6,506 bases of DNA, taken from positions 1 to 6,506 of the forward strand of contig JAUVIQ010000173.1 in the NCBI GenBank assembly GCA_030592655.1, given 5' to 3'. Below are positions 1 to 5,716 of the stretch, piece after piece; the stretch's first letter is position 1; each line of letters begins with the position of its first letter. Source of the DNA: Planctomycetales bacterium (GTDB lineage: Bacteria > Planctomycetota > Phycisphaerae > SM23-33). Below the pieces are notes generated by a model. The model was given only the letters and a program-made list of their open reading frames with translations. It made no database searches and was not told the origin of the DNA. A program made the position numbers and the translations under genes.

Positions 1-174
1 AATGTTGACCACTGAAATTATTTACCCAGTCACAGACCTCGAATGCAAACATAATTTTTCGACTATCTCCAAAACATTTCAACAGTTAAAACGCCTTCGG
101 CGAGAAAATTTTCTAACCCCGTCCGGGATGCGACGGTAAGATATAACTGCCATCCGATTTGCTGTACGGGAACC

Positions 175-243
175 GCCGGTCGGAGTGGGACGAGAAAAGC
201 GAAAAGGATTACAAAGATTACTCGCCGGATACTCGCGACCGGC
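175..243. repeat. Bulged 12-bp inverted repeat, possible structured RNA or regulatory element
   Basis: GCCGGTCGGAGT at 175-186 is complementary to ACTCGCGACCGGC at 231-243, giving 12 base pairs with one bulged G at 235. The 44-nt loop is purine-rich. It contains a small inner pairing (CGAG 191-194 with CTCG 221-224) and a direct repeat of GATTAC at 207-212 and 216-221. The arms are much more G+C-rich than the flanking DNA, as expected for a selected stem. No T-run follows, so it does not look like an intrinsic terminator. It could be a small RNA, part of an mRNA leader from a promoter further upstream, a dispersed repeat, or chance. I do not recognise a known riboswitch class. Confidence 0.4.
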
Positions 244-353
244 ATACGAGTTGATTTATGAAGATGCGCCGTTTGCTGCGATCCGTCGTTAAAAAACCTC
301 AAAAATAAAGAAAAGCATCAAAAGCCTTGGTTTTCCAGGTGCGTTCTGGTACA

Positions 354-383
354 TTGCCAGGATGTCAATTCCGGTGGTATTAT
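354..383 (+). promoter_or_regulatory. Sigma70-like promoter for the hydrolase operon
   Basis: TTGCCA at 354-359 matches the -35 consensus TTGACA at five of six bases. TATTAT at 378-383 matches the -10 consensus TATAAT at five of six, with an 18-bp spacer. Transcription would be expected to begin near 390, only about 7 bases before the ATG at 397, so the mRNA would be almost leaderless. The weak GGGA at 385-388 would then lie largely outside the transcript. This is a consensus match by eye; the promoter rules of this lineage are not known from the window. Confidence 0.4.
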
Positions 384-396
384 CGGGAAATAGATT

Positions 397-1131
397 ATGA
401 AAATTGCGACGTTTGCATTGGTTTTGGTGGTGTCGGTCCTTACAGGATGCTCGGAGACCAACAAGGAGTATGTTACCGACGCCAGGCTCGAACAGGGGCT
501 TGTGATTATCCTTCCGGGCATCGAGGGCGAAGGGGCCAACAGTTACAACATTCGCCGGGGAATTCTTTCGGCTGGGGTCAGGTCGGCCATTCCGATTTAC
601 CGATGGGGACGCCCCATCCCGTTGGCAGGGGTGCTGCTGAACCAGACCGATATTCTCGGTAACCGTCTTGCCGGGGGAAGAATCGCCCGATTCATCGAAA
701 ATTATCAGGATGCCCATCCCGGAAAACCGGTCTGGATAATCGGGCATAGCGGCGGGGGAGGCATCGCTGTCTTCGCCGCTGAAGAACTGGAAGAAAACCG
801 GAAAATCGACGGGCTGGTGCTTCTGTCAGCCAGTATCTCCGGGAACTACGACCTTACCAAAGCCCTGAGGCATTGCCGGAGCGGGATTGTGAATTACTAT
901 TCCGGGCGTGACAAAATCCTCGGCGGGACGCTCTTCGTCGGAAACGTCGATGGTGGGCGCGCGCGTTCAGCGGGTCTTGGCGGATTCGATAAGAACCCGT
1001 CGGGACTCCGGGAAGTCCCCTGGCACAGTGGAATGTCCTCCAGTGGAAACTACGGCGGGCACATGGACTCCACCAGCCCGAGGTTCATTGCAAGATATGT
1101 CGCACCGCGGATGATGGGGTCGGGATGGTAG
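397..1131 (+). CDS. Lipoprotein alpha/beta hydrolase (serine esterase-like)
   Basis: The 244-residue product is predicted to be an exported, lipid-anchored serine hydrolase. A hydrophobic signal peptide (residues 3-15) ends in the lipobox LTGC, with acylated Cys18 followed by Ser, which in enterobacteria favours the outer membrane. The mature part starts with an ILPGIEGEG segment (38-46) after a beta strand. It has the nucleophile elbow GHSGGGG (116-122, Ser118), a likely acid Asp172 in YYSGRDKIL and a likely catalytic His222 in YGGHMD, so a full Ser-Asp-His triad is present. The small size suggests a minimal fold with little lid. The ATG is the first possible start because an in-frame TAG lies two codons upstream. 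The substrate is unknown; similar planctomycete proteins are usually annotated only as alpha/beta hydrolase. It is the first gene of a probable operon, 31 bp before the epimerase. Confidence 0.8.
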   Translation: MKIATFALVLVVSVLTGCSETNKEYVTDARLEQGLVIILPGIEGEGANSYNIRRGILSAGVRSAIPIYRWGRPIPLAGVLLNQTDILGNRLAGGRIARFIENYQDAHPGKPVWIIGHSGGGGIAVFAAEELEENRKIDGLVLLSASISGNYDLTKALRHCRSGIVNYYSGRDKILGGTLFVGNVDGGRARSAGLGGFDKNPSGLREVPWHSGMSSSGNYGGHMDSTSPRFIARYVAPRMMGSGW

Positions 1132-1162
1132 CAGGCGGCGGCACAGAAAAAGAAAGGCAAAC

Positions 1163-2104
1163 ATGGCAAAGTATCTTGTTACCGGCGGTGCGGGTTTCAT
1201 CGGTTCCAACCTTGTCAGGCACATCCTGTCCATGGGGCATGATGTTGTTGTGGTCGATAATTTTGCTACCGGAAAGCGTCAGAACATTACCGATTTCGTC
1301 GATAAGATCGAATTTATCGAAGGCGACATCCGCGATCGCGATACGATGGACAAAGCCGTCGCCGGCGTCTCGGCGATTTTCCACGAGGCGGCATTGGGGT
1401 CGGTCCCGCGAAGCGTCGAGGATCCTCTTACCAGCCACGACGTCAACGTTAACGGTACGCTGACGGTGCTTCAATCGGCCAGGTCCGGCGGGGTGAAGCG
1501 GGTCATTTTTGCGGCGAGTTCATCGGCTTACGGCGACCGCGAGGAATCCCCCAAGCATGAGGCTATGACGCCGCTACCGATCAGTCCATACGCCGCATAT
1601 AAGGTGGCTTGTGAGTCTTACATGCGAGCCTACGCCGCCTGTTATGGTATGGAAACGCTGTCGCTGCGGTATTTCAACGTTTTCGGACATTACCAGGACC
1701 CCGAAGGCGCGTATGCAGCGGTGATCCCTGCCTTCGTATCAAGCATACTCAAAGGTCAAAAACCTGTGGTCTTCGGCGATGGCGAACAAAGCCGGGACTT
1801 CTGCTACATCGACAACGTATGCGAGGCGAACTGGTTGGCAGCCAACGCACCGGCCCATGTCTGCGACGGAACTGCAATCAATATCGCCTGCCACGCGCAC
1901 ACGACCCTTAATGAAATTCTCGCCATGTTGAAAGAACTGATGGATTCCGACATCGAGGCCGAATATAGCGATCCGCGCCCCGGCGACGTGAAGCATAGTT
2001 TGGCCGATGTATCGCTGGCGAAAAAGACGATAGGATACGAACCGAAGGTTTTCTTCGCCGACGGAATTCGCAAGGCGATTAACTGGTACACTGAAAACCT
2101 GTAA
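1163..2104 (+). CDS. UDP-N-acetylglucosamine 4-epimerase family protein (WbpP/TviC-like extended SDR)
   Basis: This 313-residue extended short-chain dehydrogenase/reductase should interconvert UDP-GlcNAc and UDP-GalNAc, or their uronic acid forms, in the cytoplasm using bound NAD. The Rossmann motif GGAGFIGS (8-15) is followed by Asp32 for the adenosine ribose and GDIRD (54-58). The active site has SSSAYG (119-124) and the YxxxK pair Tyr143/Lys147. AALGSVPRS (76-84), YFNVFG (170-175), GAYAAVIP (182-189) and GDGEQSRDFCYID (205-217) are typical of the WbpP/TviC branch rather than classical GalE. Ser279 in KHSLAD aligns by eye with the small gatekeeper residue of WbpP (Tyr in E. coli GalE), which favours N-acetylated sugars. 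The length is normal for the family and the protein looks intact. AGAAAGG at 1151-1157 is a good ribosome binding site. It probably supplies the sugar nucleotide for the glycan suggested by its neighbours. Confidence 0.87.
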   Translation: MAKYLVTGGAGFIGSNLVRHILSMGHDVVVVDNFATGKRQNITDFVDKIEFIEGDIRDRDTMDKAVAGVSAIFHEAALGSVPRSVEDPLTSHDVNVNGTLTVLQSARSGGVKRVIFAASSSAYGDREESPKHEAMTPLPISPYAAYKVACESYMRAYAACYGMETLSLRYFNVFGHYQDPEGAYAAVIPAFVSSILKGQKPVVFGDGEQSRDFCYIDNVCEANWLAANAPAHVCDGTAINIACHAHTTLNEILAMLKELMDSDIEAEYSDPRPGDVKHSLADVSLAKKTIGYEPKVFFADGIRKAINWYTENL

Positions 2105-2150
2105 CCCCCGAATTTTTATCGGCGTGTTCACACTAATGGTGCAGGTTTTA

Positions 2151-2156
2151 GGGAGG
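2151..2156 (+). promoter_or_regulatory. Ribosome binding site that fixes a GTG start
   Basis: GGGAGG lies 5 bases before a GTG at 2162, the best-placed start for the ATP-grasp gene. The nearer ATG at 2158 overlaps in another frame and meets a stop after five codons, so it cannot be the start. The 57-bp gap back to the epimerase stop holds only a weak 4-bp hairpin (CCGA 2108-2111 with TCGG 2119-2122) and no convincing promoter or terminator, consistent with read-through. Confidence 0.7.
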
Positions 2157-2161
2157 TATGT

Positions 2162-3181
2162 GTGGCGGAACATAAACTGAACATCCTGTTCACCTGTGCC
2201 GGTCGGCGGGTCGTCCTGCTGGATGCCTTCCGCCGAGCGATGAAAGACCTGGGCGTAGCCGGAAAAATCCTGGTTACAGATGTAACCAAAGCGTCGGCTG
2301 CATTCTGTAAAGCCGACAAGGGCGTGGTGGTCCCCTCAACCGGGACGGCTGAATATATTCCCGCCCTGTTGGAAATTTGCGCCGCTGAAAGTGTCGGGCT
2401 GATTATTCCGCTGACGGACCTGGACCTTCGCTGCCTGGCTCGCCAGAGCAAGAAATTTTCCTCCATCGGTTGCGAAATAATGGTCGGCCCGCCCGAGACC
2501 ATTCTGTTGTGTCGGGACAAGACGCTGACAAGTAAGTTTCTCCGACGGATCGGTCTTCAGGCCGTCCGCACCTTCTCTCTGGAGCAGTTCAGGGAAAAGC
2601 CGTTTTTCCCGTGTTTCGTCAAGCCGATTCGCGGTTCGGCGAGTATCGGGACCGGCAAGCTTCATTCCGAAGCCGAGATGAACGCCCACCTGGCGACCTA
2701 TGGGAACCTGATGCTCTTTCAGGATTACGTCCCCGGGGCGGAGTACACACTCGATATTTATCGAAGTCGTAGCGGAAAGGTTCTCAGCGTGGTTCCTCGT
2801 CAGCGTCTGGCTATCCGCGCCGGCGAGGTGGAGAAGGGTCTGACCGTTGACGATAAGGAATTAATCGACGCCGGTGTCCGTCTCGGTGAAAATCTGGACG
2901 GCCTCTGGGGCGTCGTCAACGCTCAGTGCCGAAGACCCCCCGACGGGAAAGCGCACTTTTTCGAGATCAATCCGCGTTTCGGCGGGGGCGTACCGTTGTC
3001 AATCAACGCCGGAGCGGACTTTCCGAGATACGTCCTGGAAGAAACGCTGGGTATGCCCATATCAGCCGGGATGGGAAAATTCAAACCGGACACGTTAATG
3101 CTTAGATACGATGACGCGGTATTCGTCCACGCCGATAATCCTTCGGAACTACCGGGTTTCGATACGCCACAAAAAAGATAA
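2162..3181 (+). CDS. ATP-grasp ligase, carbamoyl phosphate synthase-like
   Basis: This 339-residue ATP-grasp protein is of the kind annotated as carbamoyl phosphate synthase-like (related to the CarB large subunit and PylC). Such enzymes activate a carboxylate as an acyl phosphate and couple it to an amine or other nucleophile. The N-terminal pre-ATP-grasp Rossmann part begins NILFTCAGRRV (7-17), with IIPLTDLDL (81-89). The ATP-grasp core shows CRDK (117-120), the lysine motif FVKP (152-155), the glycine-rich loop GSASIG (158-163), QDYVPGAEYTLD (187-198) and the metal-binding segment EINPRFGGG (268-276) with Glu268 and Asn270. All core residues expected for catalysis appear present. It has one ATP-grasp unit and no glutaminase or second half, so it is not a true carbamoyl phosphate synthetase. 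Start is GTG. It abuts the HAD gene directly, implying translational coupling and a joint function. The substrate cannot be told from sequence. Confidence 0.85.
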   Translation: MAEHKLNILFTCAGRRVVLLDAFRRAMKDLGVAGKILVTDVTKASAAFCKADKGVVVPSTGTAEYIPALLEICAAESVGLIIPLTDLDLRCLARQSKKFSSIGCEIMVGPPETILLCRDKTLTSKFLRRIGLQAVRTFSLEQFREKPFFPCFVKPIRGSASIGTGKLHSEAEMNAHLATYGNLMLFQDYVPGAEYTLDIYRSRSGKVLSVVPRQRLAIRAGEVEKGLTVDDKELIDAGVRLGENLDGLWGVVNAQCRRPPDGKAHFFEINPRFGGGVPLSINAGADFPRYVLEETLGMPISAGMGKFKPDTLMLRYDDAVFVHADNPSELPGFDTPQKR

Positions 3182-3913
3182 ATGACTGTCATGCCCGTAC
3201 GACCCAGTCGCATACAAGCCGTTGTCTTTGACCTGGACGACACGCTCTTTCTCGAACGCAATTACGTTCGCAGCGGATTCGCCGCTGTGGGCGAATACCT
3301 CCGTAACCAGACCGGCCGGCGTGTAACGTTCGAGCAATGGATGTGGCGGCGATTCGTGTCAGGCCGGCGCGAAGGAATGTTTAATGCGCTCAGTAAGCGC
3401 TTCGACCTGGGTCTGACGAGCGAGGATATTCGGCGACTTATCGAGGTTTATCGCTGTCACAGGCCCGGTATCCGCCCGTGCCGGGGCGTCGAGGCGGTAC
3501 TGGCGAGTCTTCGACGACGCAGGCTGAAACTGGGGCTGATTTCCGACGGCTTTCTACCCGCCCAGCCACTTAAACTACAGGCAATCGGGCTGGAAAAATA
3601 TTTCCATAAAGTAATTTTCACCGAACAGATGGGGCCGGATGCGTGGAAGCCTTCGCCCCGGGCGTTTGAGTCGATCCGTCGGACCTTGCGCATCCCGCAC
3701 GCCGGGTGTGTTTATGTAGCCGACAACCCGTCCAAGGATTTTCTCGCGCCGAATCGTCTCGGTTGGTTGACGATTCAGTGGCGCAGGGCAGGGCAGGTCC
3801 ATTCCGGCAATCCCGCACCGCAGGGAGGTCGTCCTCAAAGAATCATACGTTCAGGTCCGGAATTGCTGAGGTTGGTAGCACGGGCGTCCCTTGGGGACAG
3901 GTCTCGCCCGTGA
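3182..3913 (+). CDS. HAD-family hydrolase (probable phosphatase)
   Basis: This 243-residue cytoplasmic haloacid dehalogenase-superfamily protein probably removes phosphate from a small molecule. All four HAD motifs are visible: motif I FDLDDTL (16-22) with nucleophile Asp17 and acid/base Asp19, motif II LISDG (119-123) with Ser121, motif III Lys156 in WKPSP, and motif IV VADNPSKDF (179-187) with Asp181 and Asp186. A helical cap (about 27-95) sits between motifs I and II, as in subtype I. The start ATG follows the ATP-grasp stop immediately (TAA-ATG), and no clear ribosome binding site is seen, so translation is probably coupled; Met4 is a possible alternative start. Motif IV usually reads GDNP in related proteins; here Ala180 replaces the Gly. 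The last 11 residues are encoded by the terminator-like hairpin and are unlikely to be part of the conserved fold. Substrate unknown. Confidence 0.85.
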   Translation: MTVMPVRPSRIQAVVFDLDDTLFLERNYVRSGFAAVGEYLRNQTGRRVTFEQWMWRRFVSGRREGMFNALSKRFDLGLTSEDIRRLIEVYRCHRPGIRPCRGVEAVLASLRRRRLKLGLISDGFLPAQPLKLQAIGLEKYFHKVIFTEQMGPDAWKPSPRAFESIRRTLRIPHAGCVYVADNPSKDFLAPNRLGWLTIQWRRAGQVHSGNPAPQGGRPQRIIRSGPELLRLVARASLGDRSRP

Positions 3914-3920
3914 CCGTTTT
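3879..3920 (+). terminator. Probable intrinsic terminator overlapping the HAD stop codon
   Basis: CACGGGCG at 3879-3886 pairs perfectly with CGCCCGTG at 3905-3912, an 8-bp G+C-rich stem. Inside it TCCC (3887-3890) pairs with GGGA (3894-3897) across a TTG loop, leaving a 7-nt bulge. TTTT at 3917-3920 follows within 5 bases of the stem. The stem contains most of the TGA stop of the HAD gene (3911-3913). On the opposite strand no T-run follows the hairpin, so it appears to work only for the plus-strand operon. The T-run is short and the inner bulge weakens the structure. Confidence 0.5.
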
Positions 3921-4926
3921 ATGTGAACAGACGTATCTTGCTCGGTTCGGTCGATGCGGCGCTGGGGGTTGGTTCGGGCTGGGGTTGGATTTCTTCCTCG
4001 TCCGGTTCGAAACCGACGGCTTGGCGCACGACATAGACGGGTCTGCCCCTGGCTTCGTCGTAAATTCTTCCGACGTATTCGCCACAGATACCGATTGCCG
4101 CCAGTTGCATCCCCGTCAATCCGACCGCCAGCATCACCAGATTGGCAAGAACTGCTCCGCCGAGGAAAGACCAGAGGATTAGCGCTATAACGCCATAGAG
4201 TATCGCCACCGCCGCCATTGCCGCACCTGTCAATCCGATCAATCGAAGCGGCATCATGGATAAATCGAACAGACCGGCGGATCTTATCGGCGCTGGTTTG
4301 CCTGCCATGTCTCCAGCGGGAACGTATGGGACTTCGGCTTGTCGGAAACCTACCCAGCGAACCAGCCCGCGAAGAAAACGCGACCTCGCGCGCACCTGGC
4401 GGAGAACCTCGACGACCTTTCGGTCCAGCAGGCGGAAATCCGATTGATCGGCTAAGTCCATTCCCGTCAACCATCGAGCCAGACCATTGACGCACCTTCT
4501 CGCCAACCGGCGAGGCAGGGAAGCCTCTTCGGTGCGAGTTTTGACCGTGCAGACCACCTCGTATCCCTGACGCCACTTGGCGATGAGTTCGGCGATGACT
4601 TCCGGGTGGTGTCGTCCGTCGGCGTCGATGCTGATAACGGCCAGTCCCGTCGCGTAGTCGTAACCGGCGGTTATCGCTTCGACGGAGCCGAAATTCCGGC
4701 TGAACGTAACGTACTTGACACAATCGTCCTTCTCGTGGAGGTCGTGGATAATCTCCGGCGATTCGTCCGTCGAACCGTTGTCGATAAAGATAATCTCGTA
4801 AGACTGACCTAGTTCATCCACAGCCTGCCGCAACTTCGAATAGAACTCCGGCAGACTTTGGGCCTCGTTGAAAACCGGAACGACGAAACTGAATGCAATG
4901 TCCGCGATGTCGTGATGTTCATCCAT
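3919..4926 (-). CDS. Membrane-anchored family 2 glycosyltransferase (polyprenyl-phosphate sugar transferase-like)
   Basis: From ATG 4926 the product has 335 residues. The GT-A domain carries VVPVFNE (15-21), IDNGSTDES (48-56), SRNFGSVEAITAGYDYATG (76-94), the metal-binding DAD (101-103) and SDFRLLDRKVV (162-172). RFLRGLVRWVGF (183-194) is typical of the GtrB/ArnC/dolichyl-phosphate mannosyltransferase group. Two membrane segments (about 229-252 and 256-280) and GEYVGRIYDEARGRPVYVV (282-300) follow. The last 30 residues form an acidic, proline-rich tail. Such enzymes load a sugar onto undecaprenyl phosphate at the inner membrane. The family's R-x-x-G-x-S/T-K-Y acceptor-side motif is not recognisable at 203-225, which is shorter than usual. 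A longer start (TTG 4992) would overlap rsmE by 34 bp and add an unconserved leader; ATG 4926 has AAGG 9 bases upstream and fits the family. Confidence 0.85.
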   Translation of the reverse strand: MDEHHDIADIAFSFVVPVFNEAQSLPEFYSKLRQAVDELGQSYEIIFIDNGSTDESPEIIHDLHEKDDCVKYVTFSRNFGSVEAITAGYDYATGLAVISIDADGRHHPEVIAELIAKWRQGYEVVCTVKTRTEEASLPRRLARRCVNGLARWLTGMDLADQSDFRLLDRKVVEVLRQVRARSRFLRGLVRWVGFRQAEVPYVPAGDMAGKPAPIRSAGLFDLSMMPLRLIGLTGAAMAAVAILYGVIALILWSFLGGAVLANLVMLAVGLTGMQLAAIGICGEYVGRIYDEARGRPVYVVRQAVGFEPDEEEIQPQPEPTPSAASTEPSKIRLFT

Positions 4927-4958
4927 AGCAATCAACCTTGAATTCCACCATAGCCTAA

Positions 4959-5702
4959 CTACTCCTGCGGATTTGTAAAGACCTCCTGGCAACAGGCATT
5001 CACCGCTGCGAGCATTGCTATCGCAGCCGTTTCGATTCGGAGAGTCAAATTTCCCAGCCGGACGCCTGCAAAACCGGCCTCGCCCGCTGCGGTGGTCTCA
5101 TCGTCGGTAAGTCCGCCTTCCGGTCCGATAAGGATAACTATACTTTTTCCCGCCGACCATTCATTCAGAACGGACGGAATTGCCGTGTTGCCTCCAGCGT
5201 GGCCTAGAATCTTGATACCGGCATCGGTGGAGGCAAGGAAGTTTTTCAACGTTTTTGTGGCTGCAATTTCCGGCAGGAAGTTGTTTCCGCATTGTTTGGC
5301 TGCGGCGACACATGTTCTGCGCCATCTTTCGGACGGGGCGGTCGTTGCGACGCTGCGCTCGAAGCGAACCGGCGAGAGGCGCGAAATGCCCAGTTCGGTC
5401 GCCTTCTCCACAAGCCAATCGAGTCGCTTGCCCTTGGGGACGGCGAACGCCAGATTCACAAGCGGTTCGGGGCGATTTTTTGCCTTCTGCCGACCGAAGA
5501 TGTGCACCTCGGCTTGTTTTCGCCCGTGCAGGCGAAGCGTCCCATCGGCGCTGCCGCCGACGCCATCGAAAAGATTAACCTCCGCACCGTCTTTGAGGCG
5601 CAGAACGTCAATGGCGTGGTGCGCCTCATCGGCGGACAGTTCAACTGTCTCGCTGTTCAGCGACTGGACGAAGAAGCGGCGAGTCTCACGAGATGCCTTC
5701 AT
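4959..5702 (-). CDS. rsmE: 16S rRNA (uracil-1498-N3)-methyltransferase RsmE
   Basis: This 247-residue protein is the SPOUT-class methyltransferase that modifies U1498 of 16S rRNA in the 30S subunit using S-adenosylmethionine. An N-terminal PUA-like domain (about 1-75) contains EAHHAIDVLRLKDG (26-39). The knotted catalytic domain has KGKRLDWLVEKATELGI (90-106), KQCGNNFLPEI (136-146), LIGPEGGLTDDE (191-202) and LGNLTLRIETAAIAML (216-231), the last two forming the cofactor-binding trefoil knot. Length is normal. In the 136-146 segment the family usually has CGR; here Asn replaces the Arg. ATG 5702 is supported by AAGGGA 9 bases upstream, which lies at the end of the upstream permease gene 14 bp away. 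The downstream glycosyltransferase follows after 32 bp, so all three minus-strand genes are probably co-transcribed. Confidence 0.93.
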   Translation of the reverse strand: MKASRETRRFFVQSLNSETVELSADEAHHAIDVLRLKDGAEVNLFDGVGGSADGTLRLHGRKQAEVHIFGRQKAKNRPEPLVNLAFAVPKGKRLDWLVEKATELGISRLSPVRFERSVATTAPSERWRRTCVAAAKQCGNNFLPEIAATKTLKNFLASTDAGIKILGHAGGNTAIPSVLNEWSAGKSIVILIGPEGGLTDDETTAAGEAGFAGVRLGNLTLRIETAAIAMLAAVNACCQEVFTNPQE

Positions 5703-5716
5703 AAGTCAGCGTCCCT

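Larger units (their letters stand above)
1..396. other. Upstream non-coding region with no convincing gene
   Basis: This stretch is richer in A+T than the rest of the window and carries no reading frame with recognisable protein features. It holds a bulged long-range inverted repeat (175-243), a short hairpin (92-102, arms CGCC/GGCG), a 12-bp A+T palindrome (103-114), an A-rich tract (about 286-323) and two small hairpins at 326-339 and 346-360. A promoter at 354-383 closes it. At the left edge a plus-strand frame is open from position 2 to a stop at 137-139, and a minus-strand frame starting at an ATG at 52 runs off the edge. Either could be the end of a neighbouring gene, but both are too short to judge. 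The region is best read as an intergenic leader or regulatory zone in front of the plus-strand operon. Confidence 0.6.

Noticed and set aside
1..52. Minus-strand ATG at 52 with an open frame running off the left edge
   Set aside because: Only 17 codons are visible and the nearest GGAG is 14 bases upstream, too far for a good site. A divergent gene beginning here cannot be excluded.
92..114. Hairpin CGCC-TTC-GGCG (92-102) and the palindrome AGAAAATTTTCT (103-114)
   Set aside because: On the minus strand the hairpin is followed by TTTT, so it resembles a terminator, but the stem is only 4 bp and no minus-strand gene ends there convincingly. The palindrome is low-complexity A+T sequence.
2..139. 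A 45-codon plus-strand frame open from the left edge to a TAA at 137-139
   Set aside because: It is short, A+T-rich in all codon positions and has no recognisable motif. A frame of this length open at an edge is expected by chance. It could still be the tail of a gene to the left.
63..302. 79-residue minus-strand frame with one hydrophobic stretch
   Set aside because: It needs a TTG start, has no ribosome binding site, and overlaps the inverted repeat at 175-243. The hydrophobic run is typical of A+T-rich non-coding DNA.
289..747. 152-residue minus-strand frame
   Set aside because: It lies opposite the promoter and first half of the lipoprotein hydrolase, whose signal peptide and catalytic motif make the plus strand the coding one.
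2108..2122. Small hairpin CCGA/TCGG after the epimerase stop
   Set aside because: A 4-bp stem with no T-run after it is too weak to be a terminator; the operon probably continues through.
3851..4723. 290-residue minus-strand frame inside the glycosyltransferase and HAD region
   Set aside because: It is a frame-shifted shadow of the glycosyltransferase, very rich in Arg and without domain features. It also does not restore any missing glycosyltransferase motif.
4927..4992. Extended TTG start at 4992 for the glycosyltransferase
   Set aside because: It would add 22 residues with no family similarity and overlap the end of rsmE. The ATG at 4926 gives the usual short N-terminus before the first beta strand.
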